A stretch of 61,228 nucleotides of DNA from assembly GCA_003343705.1 (NCBI GenBank), contig QAKR01000057.1, forward strand, positions 1 to 61,228, read 5' to 3'. The DNA is from Clostridiales bacterium. GTDB lineage: Bacteria > Bacillota > Clostridia > Oscillospirales > UBA644. The notes beneath the pieces were generated by a model. That model ran no database searches. It was not told the origin of the DNA and saw only the letters and a list, made by a program, of their open reading frames with translations. Position numbers and translations under genes: made by a program. Shown here piece by piece: positions 33,407 through 41,946 of this stretch; the first letter of the stretch is position 1, and each line of letters opens with the position of its first letter.

Positions 33407-35947
33407 ATGTATAAAATGCTAAGAGAAAAATATCCTGTTTTTGAATATGCAGGTTTTAAAGTTTTTAATGACGACAGCAAAATAGGTGTAAAATTCGAAT
33501 TTAAACAAAGCGAAGACATTTTGTTTTCGCCTTCTTGGAAATTGCCTTTTTCTTATGAAGAATATGAAAAGGAACAAGATTTTTATGATTGCTGTATTTT
33601 CAACTTAGGAATGGTTGAAGCCGTGAGCTATTGGAAAGCTTGCTGTTCTCCTGTATTCCGCATAAACGCGGTTCTTGACGAAGAACAAAAAACTTTTTTT
33701 AAAAAGCTTTGGTATAACGGCCTCGGTGAATTTTTTTATGTAAATAGAATTGACACAACGTACGATGAGTTTGTAAAATTTGAGTGTTGCGGTTTAAAAA
33801 CATATAGTGCGAAAGATCTAAATAAAGAATTTTCAGGTTGTCTTATCCCTGTAGGGGGAGGTAAAGACAGCGTTGTTACGCTGGAAAAGCTTAAAGACAG
33901 TATCTCTGAAAATTTATGTTTTATGATAAACCCGTCTTTGGCATCTGTTAAAACAGCCCAAATTGCCGGAGTAGATTCTGTTTGCGCAACAAGATATCTT
34001 GATAAAAAAATAATAGAACTTAATTCCAAAGGCTATCTCAACGGTCATACACCGTTCTCTGCAATTGTTGCTTTTTCTGCATTCCTCTGTGCCGCTCTTG
34101 CAAATAAAAAATATATCGTGCTATCAAACGAGAGCAGTGCAAACGATGTTTATGTAAAAGGAACAACTGTAAATCACCAATATTCAAAAAGTGTAGAGTT
34201 TGAAAACGATTTTCGCAAATATACAAAAAAATATCTTGGAGGGCAAATTGAATATTTTTCTTTACTACGTCCGTTAAACGAATGGAGTATAGTAAAAGAG
34301 TTTATTAAAAACGAAAAATACTTCCCTGCTTTTTTAAGCTGTAATAAAGGCTCAAAAGCAGGAAAATGGTGCTGCGAATGTTCAAAATGCCTTTTTACAT
34401 ATATAATGCTTTCTCCGTTTTTAAATGAAAAAACGCTTGTTTCCATATTTGGTGAAAATCTGCTTAATAAACCTAAAATGCTTGAATTTTTTGAAGGGCT
34501 TGTTAATCCTGATGCAGATAAACCTTTTGAATGCGTCGGAACACGCAGCGAAATTAATGCGGCTCTTACCCTTGCAGTAAAAAAATATGAGCCTGAGCTT
34601 CCACTTATTTTACAAAAATATAAAGAAGAGTACTACAACGAAGATTTCGATTTTACCGAAGTTGATAATTTTTACGATATAAAGAATAACGTTCCTACGG
34701 AATTTACCTATATACAAAAAATTGCAGACTTCTTCAAAGATAAATCAGTTGCAATCCTCGGTTTCGGTAGAGAAGGTAGGTCAACCTTAGAGTTTTTAAA
34801 TAAATACACTGTACCTAAAAATGTTACCGTTATTGATAAAAACACTCAGGATATTTCAGGTATTTATGGCGAGAATTATCTTTCGGGGCTTGAAAAATAC
34901 GATATTATAATGAAAGCTCCGGGGATCGCACTTTTAGACATTGTTTCCGAAGAAGTCAAACAAAAAACAACTTCACAAACAGATCTTTTTTTACGTTTTG
35001 CACCTTGCAGAGTGATAGGAATAACTGGGACAAAAGGCAAAAGTACAACTTCTACAGCAACTTTTTACGCCCTTGAAAAGCTCGGATTTCCTGTTCGTCT
35101 TGTAGGGAATATCGGTGTTCCCGTTTTTTCCGATCTTGAAAATATAAACGAAAAAACTGTTGTGGTTTATGAGCTTTCATGCCACCAGCTTGAATTTGTA
35201 AAAGCAAGCCCGACAACGGCGGTTTTACTTAATATTTTTTCCGATCATCTGGATCATTACGTTTCACAACAAGCTTATGAAGATGCGAAACGCAACATAT
35301 ACCGCTTCCAAAATAAAAATGATATTTTAATCAGTTATGAAAAAACAGATACGGCTTCTAAACAGATATTTATAAAAGATATTATTAATATAGAAACGGT
35401 TAAAACAAAGCTAATAGGGCAACATAATAAATACAATCTTGCAGTTGCCGCAGCTGCAGCAAATACAGTCGGTGCGGATATAAAAAAAGCCCTTAAAATT
35501 CTAGAAGATTTTAACGGACTTGAACACAGAATAGAATTTGTTGAAAACATAAACGGTGTTTCATATTATAACGACAGTATCTCTACGATCCCTGAAGCAA
35601 CTTTGGGTGCAATTGACGGCCTCAAAAATGTTAGAACACTTATCTTAGGCGGTTTTGATCGAGGAATTTCATACGACGATTTTGCGCATAAACTGGCTAA
35701 CAGTGAAGTTGAGAACATTATTTGCGCTTATAGTAGCGGCCTACGTATTTATAATCTTATAAATGAAATTGATCATAAACCTAAACTATATGAAGTTGAA
35801 AATCTCGAAAAGGCAGTAAACCTTGCAAAACAAATTACAAAAGACGGTTCTTGCCTACTCTCCCCTGCAGCCGCAAGCTACGGCGATTTTGAAAATTTCG
35901 AACACAGAGGAAGAGTTTTCAAACAGCTTGTCAAAGCTAATAATTAA
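33407..35947 (+). CDS. Fused MurL-type glutamate epimerase and MurD-type ligase
   Basis: An 846-residue two-domain protein. Residues 1 to about 430 match the pattern of MurL, the ATP-dependent epimerase that converts the terminal L-Glu of UDP-MurNAc-L-Ala-L-Glu to D-Glu. It has a PP-loop-like VGGGKDS at 149-155 and a Cys cluster WCCECSKC at 321-328. Residues about 440-846 form a Mur ligase of MurD type, with ILGFGREG (450-457), the ATP loop GITGTKGKSTT (538-548), VYELSCHQLE, NDS at 722-724 and LSPAAASYGDFENFEHRGR. In Xanthomonas, separate MurD2 and MurL make this alternative pathway; here both lie in one chain. The ATG at 33407 is set by AGGTGA. The function is inferred from these motifs; whether a second, ordinary MurD exists is unknown. 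Confidence 0.82.
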   Translation: MYKMLREKYPVFEYAGFKVFNDDSKIGVKFEFKQSEDILFSPSWKLPFSYEEYEKEQDFYDCCIFNLGMVEAVSYWKACCSPVFRINAVLDEEQKTFFKKLWYNGLGEFFYVNRIDTTYDEFVKFECCGLKTYSAKDLNKEFSGCLIPVGGGKDSVVTLEKLKDSISENLCFMINPSLASVKTAQIAGVDSVCATRYLDKKIIELNSKGYLNGHTPFSAIVAFSAFLCAALANKKYIVLSNESSANDVYVKGTTVNHQYSKSVEFENDFRKYTKKYLGGQIEYFSLLRPLNEWSIVKEFIKNEKYFPAFLSCNKGSKAGKWCCECSKCLFTYIMLSPFLNEKTLVSIFGENLLNKPKMLEFFEGLVNPDADKPFECVGTRSEINAALTLAVKKYEPELPLILQKYKEEYYNEDFDFTEVDNFYDIKNNVPTEFTYIQKIADFFKDKSVAILGFGREGRSTLEFLNKYTVPKNVTVIDKNTQDISGIYGENYLSGLEKYDIIMKAPGIALLDIVSEEVKQKTTSQTDLFLRFAPCRVIGITGTKGKSTTSTATFYALEKLGFPVRLVGNIGVPVFSDLENINEKTVVVYELSCHQLEFVKASPTTAVLLNIFSDHLDHYVSQQAYEDAKRNIYRFQNKNDILISYEKTDTASKQIFIKDIINIETVKTKLIGQHNKYNLAVAAAAANTVGADIKKALKILEDFNGLEHRIEFVENINGVSYYNDSISTIPEATLGAIDGLKNVRTLILGGFDRGISYDDFAHKLANSEVENIICAYSSGLRIYNLINEIDHKPKLYEVENLEKAVNLAKQITKDGSCLLSPAAASYGDFENFEHRGRVFKQLVKANN

Positions 35948-35985
35948 AATAATATGCGATTTAAAAATTTAAAAGGAGCTTTTAA

Positions 35986-37365
35986 ATGACAGAACTTATA
36001 GAAAAACATGCAAAAACTTTGTCTGTATATACAGAACTACGAGCACATAAAAACATACAAAAGCGTGTTGGTTTTTTAGATGGCAATCTCATACAAAATT
36101 CTTCATCTGAACAATCTGGTGTTTGTGCCCGTGTTTATAAAAGCGGATCTTACGGATTTGCGGCAGCCCCGTCCTGCAACGAGGAAGGTGTTTCGGAAGT
36201 TTTAAAAGCTTCCCTTGAAAATGCAGAGTTTTTAAACCAAAAACAAAATCTACAAAAGCCTCAATACCCTCAAATTAAGCCTATAAGATCATATTTTGAC
36301 GGTAAAAAATCAGACCCCACAACGCAAAAATATATGATAGACTTTTTAGCGGAGCTTGATGATTATATTGTAAAAAAGTATCCTAAAATAATAAGCCGTA
36401 TGATTGCAAGCCCTTGCCTAACAACAGAAAAAGCCCTTGCAACATCTGATGACGTATTCTCATATTCCCTTGTGCCTCATGCCTCGCTTTATATTTCAAT
36501 TACAGCAGAGGATAAAGACGGAACACCGTTGCAACTTATGACACCATTTGGTGATTTCGGATATTTTTCTGATATATTTAAATCACCTTCCGATTACTTT
36601 AAAGATATTGATTTTCTTAACGAACAGCTTATGCAAAAATGCGAAGGCGTTTTTGCTGAAGCCGGGTTGAAAGAATGTATTCTTCATCCTGATCTTGCCG
36701 GTATGCTTGCCCATGAGGCAGTAGGACACACTACAGAAGCAGATTTTGTTTTATCTGGATCTGTTGCAGGTAAATATCTAAACAAAGAAGTTGCTTCTCC
36801 TATTGTTACAATGGTAGACTTTGCATCTACGGCATTCGGCAAACAGTGCCCTGTTCCTGTATTTATCGATGACGAAGGAACTCCTGCTAAAGACGTTACA
36901 ATTATAGAAAACGGAATATTAAGAAGCTATATGCACTCCAAAGAAAGCGCAGCACGCTTTGGTGTAGAGCCAACAGGAAATGCACGTGCATATTCTTTTT
37001 CGGACGAACCGCTTATAAGAATGAGAAACACCGTTATTTTGCCAGGGCAATCAAAACTGGACGAAATGATTGCTTCTATTGATGATGGTTATTATTTTAT
37101 AAAAACAGGAAACGGTCAGGCAGACGCAACCGGAGAGTTCATGTTCGGAATCGATTTCGGTTATGAAATTAAAAAAGGTAAATTGGGGCGTGCATTAAAA
37201 AGCACAACCATTGCAGGTGTAGCTTTTGAAATGCTTAAAACAGTCTCGGCCCTTTCTGATGACATGGAATGGTGCTCAACCGGAATGTGCGGTAAAAAAC
37301 AGTCTATAAGTGTCGGAATGGGCGGGCCTGCTATAAAATGCAAGGTCAATGTTGGAGGAAGATAA
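35986..37365 (+). CDS. tldD: Metalloprotease TldD
   Basis: Catalytic subunit of the TldD/TldE heterodimer, which digests unfolded peptides and matures some RiPPs and toxins. The zinc motif is LAHEAVGHTTEAD (HExxxH), and the protein ends with the family GKKQSISVGMGGPAIKC segment, whose Gly-rich end is normal. AAAGGAG lies five bases before the ATG. It is followed by tldE with 2 bases between. There is no precursor peptide nearby, so a general role is likely. Confidence 0.93.
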   Translation: MTELIEKHAKTLSVYTELRAHKNIQKRVGFLDGNLIQNSSSEQSGVCARVYKSGSYGFAAAPSCNEEGVSEVLKASLENAEFLNQKQNLQKPQYPQIKPIRSYFDGKKSDPTTQKYMIDFLAELDDYIVKKYPKIISRMIASPCLTTEKALATSDDVFSYSLVPHASLYISITAEDKDGTPLQLMTPFGDFGYFSDIFKSPSDYFKDIDFLNEQLMQKCEGVFAEAGLKECILHPDLAGMLAHEAVGHTTEADFVLSGSVAGKYLNKEVASPIVTMVDFASTAFGKQCPVPVFIDDEGTPAKDVTIIENGILRSYMHSKESAARFGVEPTGNARAYSFSDEPLIRMRNTVILPGQSKLDEMIASIDDGYYFIKTGNGQADATGEFMFGIDFGYEIKKGKLGRALKSTTIAGVAFEMLKTVSALSDDMEWCSTGMCGKKQSISVGMGGPAIKCKVNVGGR

Positions 37366-37367
37366 AA

Positions 37368-38657
37368 ATGAACAAAAACGAAATTGCCGATAAAATTTTA
37401 TCCCTTTCACTTGAAAGAGGGGCAGGCAAAGCTCAATGTGTGGTCACAAGCCAAATTAAAACAGAAATATATTACGAACAGGGTAAAATAAGTCTTTTAA
37501 GAACCCTGTTCAACAATACAGTTACTATCAAAGTTTTAAAGAATCAAAAAAAGGGTGTTGTTGCGCAAAACACTTTCGAAAACCCTGAAAAAGCAGTTGA
37601 TGAAGCTCTTTCTGCAGCAGAATACGCTAAACCGGACGATGCAGAGGACATCTGTGATGAAATCAACACTAAAACTTTCACTGAGGGGAATCTCGAACCC
37701 GATCGTGAAGCAATGTATAACGGCCTTGTAAAGTTTATTAGCGACTCTAAACAAAAGTATCCTAAAATATCTTTTGACAGCATAACAATTGAGCATCTTT
37801 TAATAACTCGCCTTTATAAAAATACTAACGGTGTTTCAATGGAAGAAACACGTGGTTTTTATGTTTTCTCATCTATGTTTATGGCACTTGACGCGGACAA
37901 AACGTCTTCTTTCAATGCTTCTGAAGCAGTTTTCCTTGACCCCAAAACCGACTTTATGTCACTTGGCATGACAGAACGTCTTTTAGCGGAAACAGAAAAG
38001 CAGGTAGATACAAAAACCCTTGACGGCAAATTTGTGGGAAGCCTTGTAATAACACCTCAATGTATGGAAGATATAATTGGGACTGTTGAAGGTAATTTTC
38101 TCTCCGACGGTGTTTTGATGAACAACACTTCACTCTTTAAAGATAAGCTTGATAAGCAAGTTGCTTCACAAAATGTAAGCATATATGCAAACCCTCTCAC
38201 GCCCGGACTTGCAGGCGGATACAGCGTTACAGGAGAAGGTTTTGCTGCCGAAAATATGGCAATTATTGAAAACGGAATTCTTAAAAACTTTATTCTTTCA
38301 AGATACGGGGCAAAAAAAACCGGGCTTCAGCGTTCTAAAAACGAAGGTGGATGTTTGGTTATGACTCCGGGAGAAAAATCTTTGGAGCAAATTATAAAGA
38401 ACACCGAGCGTGGAATTTTACTAAACCGTTTTTCTGGCGGAGAACCAGGTGTAGACGGAGATATTACCGGGGTTGCAAAAAATAGCTTTTTAATTGAAAA
38501 TGGTAAAATTACCGATGCTTTAAGTGAAACCATGATATCAGGAAACCTTGCAAGTATGCTTATGAATATTACGGATATTTCTAACGAAACCGTTACAAAC
38601 GGAGATTATGTTTTACCCTATGTAAAAATTGATAAAGTGACTATATCTGGTAAATAA
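37368..38657 (+). CDS. tldE: TldE/PmbA subunit
   Basis: The non-catalytic partner of TldD. At 429 residues it has the family fold but no HExxxH. The characteristic C-terminal SGGEPGVDGDITGVAKNSFL is the TldE signature. GGAGGAA lies about eight bases before the ATG at 37368; a longer frame from 37338 overlaps tldD and is not needed. The pair is co-transcribed. Confidence 0.92.
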   Translation: MNKNEIADKILSLSLERGAGKAQCVVTSQIKTEIYYEQGKISLLRTLFNNTVTIKVLKNQKKGVVAQNTFENPEKAVDEALSAAEYAKPDDAEDICDEINTKTFTEGNLEPDREAMYNGLVKFISDSKQKYPKISFDSITIEHLLITRLYKNTNGVSMEETRGFYVFSSMFMALDADKTSSFNASEAVFLDPKTDFMSLGMTERLLAETEKQVDTKTLDGKFVGSLVITPQCMEDIIGTVEGNFLSDGVLMNNTSLFKDKLDKQVASQNVSIYANPLTPGLAGGYSVTGEGFAAENMAIIENGILKNFILSRYGAKKTGLQRSKNEGGCLVMTPGEKSLEQIIKNTERGILLNRFSGGEPGVDGDITGVAKNSFLIENGKITDALSETMISGNLASMLMNITDISNETVTNGDYVLPYVKIDKVTISGK

Positions 38658-38715
38658 CTAAGCTTTTCCTATTATTTATAGACAATTGATTAAAAGGGCT
38701 CAAATATTATTAAGA

Positions 38716-38796
38716 TTTTCGTCGTCATACCAGACGAGAGCAGGACGAACAGTAAACGCTTTTCAACCTACTGTCGACGAAGAATGGCGGCGAAAA
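38716..38796. repeat. Imperfect inverted-repeat element between tldE and mrp
   Basis: TTTTCGTCGTCAT at the left and AATGGCGGCGAAAA at the right are imperfect inverted ends. Inside, CGAACAGTA pairs with TACTGTCG. The 80-base block looks like a dispersed structured repeat or a processing site. No second copy was seen in this window. Confidence 0.35.
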
Positions 38797-38816
38797 AAGT
38801 ATAACTATGAATAAAT

Positions 38817-38845
38817 TTGCAAGTTAGTTGACTTTAATATAAAAT
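38817..38845 (+). promoter_or_regulatory. Promoter of the Mrp-type ATPase gene
   Basis: TTGCAA (38817-38822), a 17-base spacer and TAAAAT (38840-38845), about 20 bases before the start. Confidence 0.55.
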
Positions 38846-38866
38846 ACACTGAAAAGGATGAACAAC

Positions 38867-39685
38867 ATGAGCGAATGTACACACGACTGCAAAACTTGCG
38901 GTCAAAGCTGCTCAGACCGTAAAGAAGAGTCTCTTTTGGCTCCTTTAAACGAAATGAGCAGAGTTAAAAAAGTTATTGCCGTTGTCAGCGGTAAAGGCGG
39001 AGTCGGCAAAAGCATGGTTACTTCTCTTCTTGCCGTAATGGCAAACAGAAAAGGCTTTCACTCCGCAATACTTGATGCGGATATCACAGGGCCGTCGGTT
39101 CCGAAAGCTTTCGGGATACACGAAAAAGCTACAGGAAACGAACAGTGCCTTTTCCCGGTTAAAAGTAAAACAGGCATTGACATTATGTCATTAAACTTGC
39201 TTTTAGAAAGCGACACAACACCTGTTGTATGGCGTGGCCCAATAATTGCAGGCACAGTTAAGCAATTTTGGACAGATGTTGTTTGGGACGACGTTGATTA
39301 TATGTTTGTGGATATGCCTCCGGGCACAGGTGATGTTCCGCTAACAGTTTTCCAGTCTATTCCCGTTGACGGAATTATAATTGTAACCACTCCCCAACAG
39401 CTTGTTTCAATGATTGTAGAAAAAGCTGTTAATATGGCAAAGATGATGAACATACCAATCCTCGGCATTGTTGAAAACATGTCCTACTTTACATGCCCCG
39501 ACTGCGGCAAACAACACTTCATATACGGTGACAGCAATGTTGATAAAATCGCTTCCCAATACGGCATTGAAGCTGTTGCGAAAATGCCTATCGACCCAAG
39601 ACTTGCAGCCGCTTGCGATAACGGAATGATCGAACTTGCCGACGACCTGCCTTTAAAAGATTTAGCTGATACTGTAATAAAATAA
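38867..39685 (+). CDS. Mrp/NBP35-type Fe-S cluster carrier ATPase
   Basis: A P-loop ATPase that carries Fe-S clusters to apo-proteins. An N-terminal Cys cluster (CTHDCKTCGQSC) precedes the deviant Walker A SGKGGVGKS, the DADITGPSVPK switch and VDMPPGTGDVPLT. The C-terminal Cys pair FTCPDCGKQH is where the bridging cluster sits in homologues. I place the start at 38867 (AAAAGG nine bases upstream). The ATG at 38858 overlaps that site. At about 272 residues it is the short form without a MIP18-like domain. Confidence 0.92.
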   Translation: MSECTHDCKTCGQSCSDRKEESLLAPLNEMSRVKKVIAVVSGKGGVGKSMVTSLLAVMANRKGFHSAILDADITGPSVPKAFGIHEKATGNEQCLFPVKSKTGIDIMSLNLLLESDTTPVVWRGPIIAGTVKQFWTDVVWDDVDYMFVDMPPGTGDVPLTVFQSIPVDGIIIVTTPQQLVSMIVEKAVNMAKMMNIPILGIVENMSYFTCPDCGKQHFIYGDSNVDKIASQYGIEAVAKMPIDPRLAAACDNGMIELADDLPLKDLADTVIK

Positions 39686-39728
39686 CATTTACCTTTTAGG
39701 CAACATAATAAATTCAATTAAATATAAT

Positions 39729-39760
39729 GCCCCTTAAAGCATTTGCTTTAAGGGGCTTAT
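39729..39760. terminator. Bidirectional terminator between convergent genes
   Basis: GCCCCTTAAAGC and GCTTTAAGGGGC form a 12-bp perfect stem with an ATTT loop, between the mrp gene (plus) and the alpha/beta-hydrolase gene (minus). The flanks are AT-rich on both sides. Confidence 0.8.
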
Positions 39761-39776
39761 TATATATAAGATAATA

Positions 39777-40556
39777 TCAGTCTTTATAACAACTCTTAAT
39801 AAAGTCGGAGACAGGCTTGGGATCTTCCACACTATGAGGATGATGCCCCTTCCCGGGCATAATAAATGCTTCAAACTTTGTTGCGCCGAGTTTTTTATAG
39901 TTATCTATAAGAAGCTGTCCGTTTTCATCAAGAGGGGCAGCTTTATCAGCATCACCTGAAACAAGATAAATAGGAATATCTGCTTTTGCAAGCTCTGCAA
40001 TATGGTCTTTGGGGTTATCCTTATAATCTCTTGCGGTTTCGTCTGTTAAGCCGAGAACCTTTTTACAAATTTCCCAGTCTCCAGGTGTGCCCTCTCCGTC
40101 AAAACTTTTGCCGAAACCTGCCGGCCATGAGCATATATCAAGAACAGGAGCATCAAGATAAAGACAACCCACGTCAGAAGGATGTTTTGCTGCAAAATTC
40201 ACTGCATAAAAACCGCCACGGCTGAATCCGAAAATTGTAGGTTGAGGATGAAGATCGAATTTTTCGGTAATAAAGTCTTTAAACTGTTTCATCAGCTCTA
40301 CACTTTCTTTATTACCGTACATATCACTTATGCTGTAATATGTTAAGTACCAACCTTGAGCTAAAAGATCAAGGTCCACTATCGGGAATGCATCAAAAAA
40401 TTCAGCACGCCAGACCCATTTGTTTTTAGGTTGCGGGTTTTGAGGAATTACTATTGTAACCCAATGCCCATTAAATAAAAAGTCGTATTTTTCGCATCCG
40501 TTATATTCGCTTTGTTGTGTTTGATATTTTTCATCTTTTAAAAAATCAATCATCAC
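39777..40556 (-). CDS. Alpha/beta-hydrolase (probable esterase or dienelactone-type)
   Basis: A 259-residue cytosolic hydrolase. The nucleophile elbow is FGFSRGGFYAV (GxSxG with Ser). The acid is probably the Asp of SGDADKAAP, and the His lies in PGKGHHPHS. There is no signal peptide. AAGGAG is eight bases before the ATG. It stands alone between a terminator and the divergent alpha-galactosidase gene, so it may be part of glycan-ester metabolism. The substrate is unknown. Confidence 0.8.
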   Translation of the reverse strand: MMIDFLKDEKYQTQQSEYNGCEKYDFLFNGHWVTIVIPQNPQPKNKWVWRAEFFDAFPIVDLDLLAQGWYLTYYSISDMYGNKESVELMKQFKDFITEKFDLHPQPTIFGFSRGGFYAVNFAAKHPSDVGCLYLDAPVLDICSWPAGFGKSFDGEGTPGDWEICKKVLGLTDETARDYKDNPKDHIAELAKADIPIYLVSGDADKAAPLDENGQLLIDNYKKLGATKFEAFIMPGKGHHPHSVEDPKPVSDFIKSCYKD

Positions 40557-40743
40557 AAACGCTCCTTTAAAAATAATTTTAACTTATCACTTTTTCATAT
40601 TATAATACAACGGAAATCAATTGTCAAGGAAAATACTAAAATATACAATTTTGTAATATTTATCAATAAAAAATATTTGGAACAATATATATTATAAATA
40701 TAAATATCATATAAAATAGATACCACAAAATATTATGATAATA

Positions 40744-40772
40744 TTGACATTCAACTTTTAATATGTTATTAT
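40744..40772 (+). promoter_or_regulatory. Sigma-A promoter of the glycosidase operon
   Basis: TTGACA (40744-40749), a 17-base spacer and TATTAT (40767-40772), about 33 bases before the GH27 gene. The 240-base gap to 40556 is AT-rich and shows no other feature. Confidence 0.75.
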
Positions 40773-40805
40773 TTAGTTAATTAAAGTTATAATGGGGGTT
40801 ATATT

Positions 40806-41930
40806 ATGCTTTCTCTAACACCGCCTATGGGCTGGAACTCTTGGAATACATTTGGTATCAACATTGATGAAAATATTATTCTTCAAATGGCAGATACTTT
40901 TATTGAAAAAGGACTACGTGATGCAGGTTATGAATACATCGTTATTGATGACTGCTGGGCAGCGATGCAACGCGATGAAAACGGAAAACTATACCCCGAC
41001 CCTGTTAAATTTCCCCACGGTATGAAATACATTTCAGATTACATACATTCAAAAGGTTTAAAATTCGGTATATATTCAAACGCCGGAACAAGAACCTGTA
41101 AAGGTCATCCTGCAAGCTTTGACCATGAATTTGAAGATGCTAAAACTTTTGCTGAGTGGGAAGTTGACTATCTTAAATATGATTGCTGCTATATACCCAC
41201 AGGCATAGACTGGCAACTTCTTTACAGACGAATGGGTATCGCTTTACGTGAATGCGGCAGAGATATAGTTTACGCTGCATGCTGTAACCGCCCTGATGTA
41301 CATGAGTGGAGCCGCGCAGCAGGTGCGCATCTATACAGAACGACAACCGATATTCTTGACAACCATATAAGCGTTAGAGATATAGCACTGAGCCAGATCG
41401 ATAAGCTGGGTGCCTCTGCTACAGGTTGTTTTAACGACATTGACATGCTTGTTGTGGGCATGTACAACAAAGGCAACGTGGCCTTTGGCGGCTGTACAGA
41501 CAATGAGTATATTATGCATTTTGCACTATGGTGCATGATGGGCGTACCCTTGATGATAGGATGCGACATCCGCAACACCACACCGCAGATGTTAGAGCTT
41601 ATGAAAAACCCGAAACTTTTACGTATTAATCAAGATCCGGAATGCAGGCCTCCTATAGTTATAAAAGGCTACATAAAAGAAAAGGTAGTTCTATTCAGGT
41701 TGCTTACAAATAATGAATATGCTATAGGTGTTTTTAATTATACAGACGGAGACAGCCGTGATACAAATGTAGATTTGTTCGATATGGGTATTTCATTTTC
41801 AAGCGGATACGGGCTTGAACTGGAAGATGTCTTTACCGGAGAAAAGACTACCCAGGTCCGTGAAACTCTTTACGTTCCGGCTGATTGTCATTCTTGTAAG
41901 GTATATATAGCAAAAGTTGTAAAATTATAA
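40806..41930 (+). CDS. Alpha-galactosidase, GH27
   Basis: Removes terminal alpha-galactose from oligosaccharides. The TIM barrel starts with LTPPMGWNSWNTFG, the family signature, and VIDDCWAAMQRDENG follows. The nucleophile is the Asp in LKYDCCY and the acid/base is the Asp in CFNDIDMLVVGM. A C-terminal beta-sandwich follows at about residue 290. There is no signal peptide, so the enzyme acts inside the cell on imported sugars. GGGGG stands in for a ribosome binding site. It is the first gene of a six-gene plus-strand run. Confidence 0.93.
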   Translation: MLSLTPPMGWNSWNTFGINIDENIILQMADTFIEKGLRDAGYEYIVIDDCWAAMQRDENGKLYPDPVKFPHGMKYISDYIHSKGLKFGIYSNAGTRTCKGHPASFDHEFEDAKTFAEWEVDYLKYDCCYIPTGIDWQLLYRRMGIALRECGRDIVYAACCNRPDVHEWSRAAGAHLYRTTTDILDNHISVRDIALSQIDKLGASATGCFNDIDMLVVGMYNKGNVAFGGCTDNEYIMHFALWCMMGVPLMIGCDIRNTTPQMLELMKNPKLLRINQDPECRPPIVIKGYIKEKVVLFRLLTNNEYAIGVFNYTDGDSRDTNVDLFDMGISFSSGYGLELEDVFTGEKTTQVRETLYVPADCHSCKVYIAKVVKL

Positions 41931-41946
41931 AGATGAGGATAAAAAT

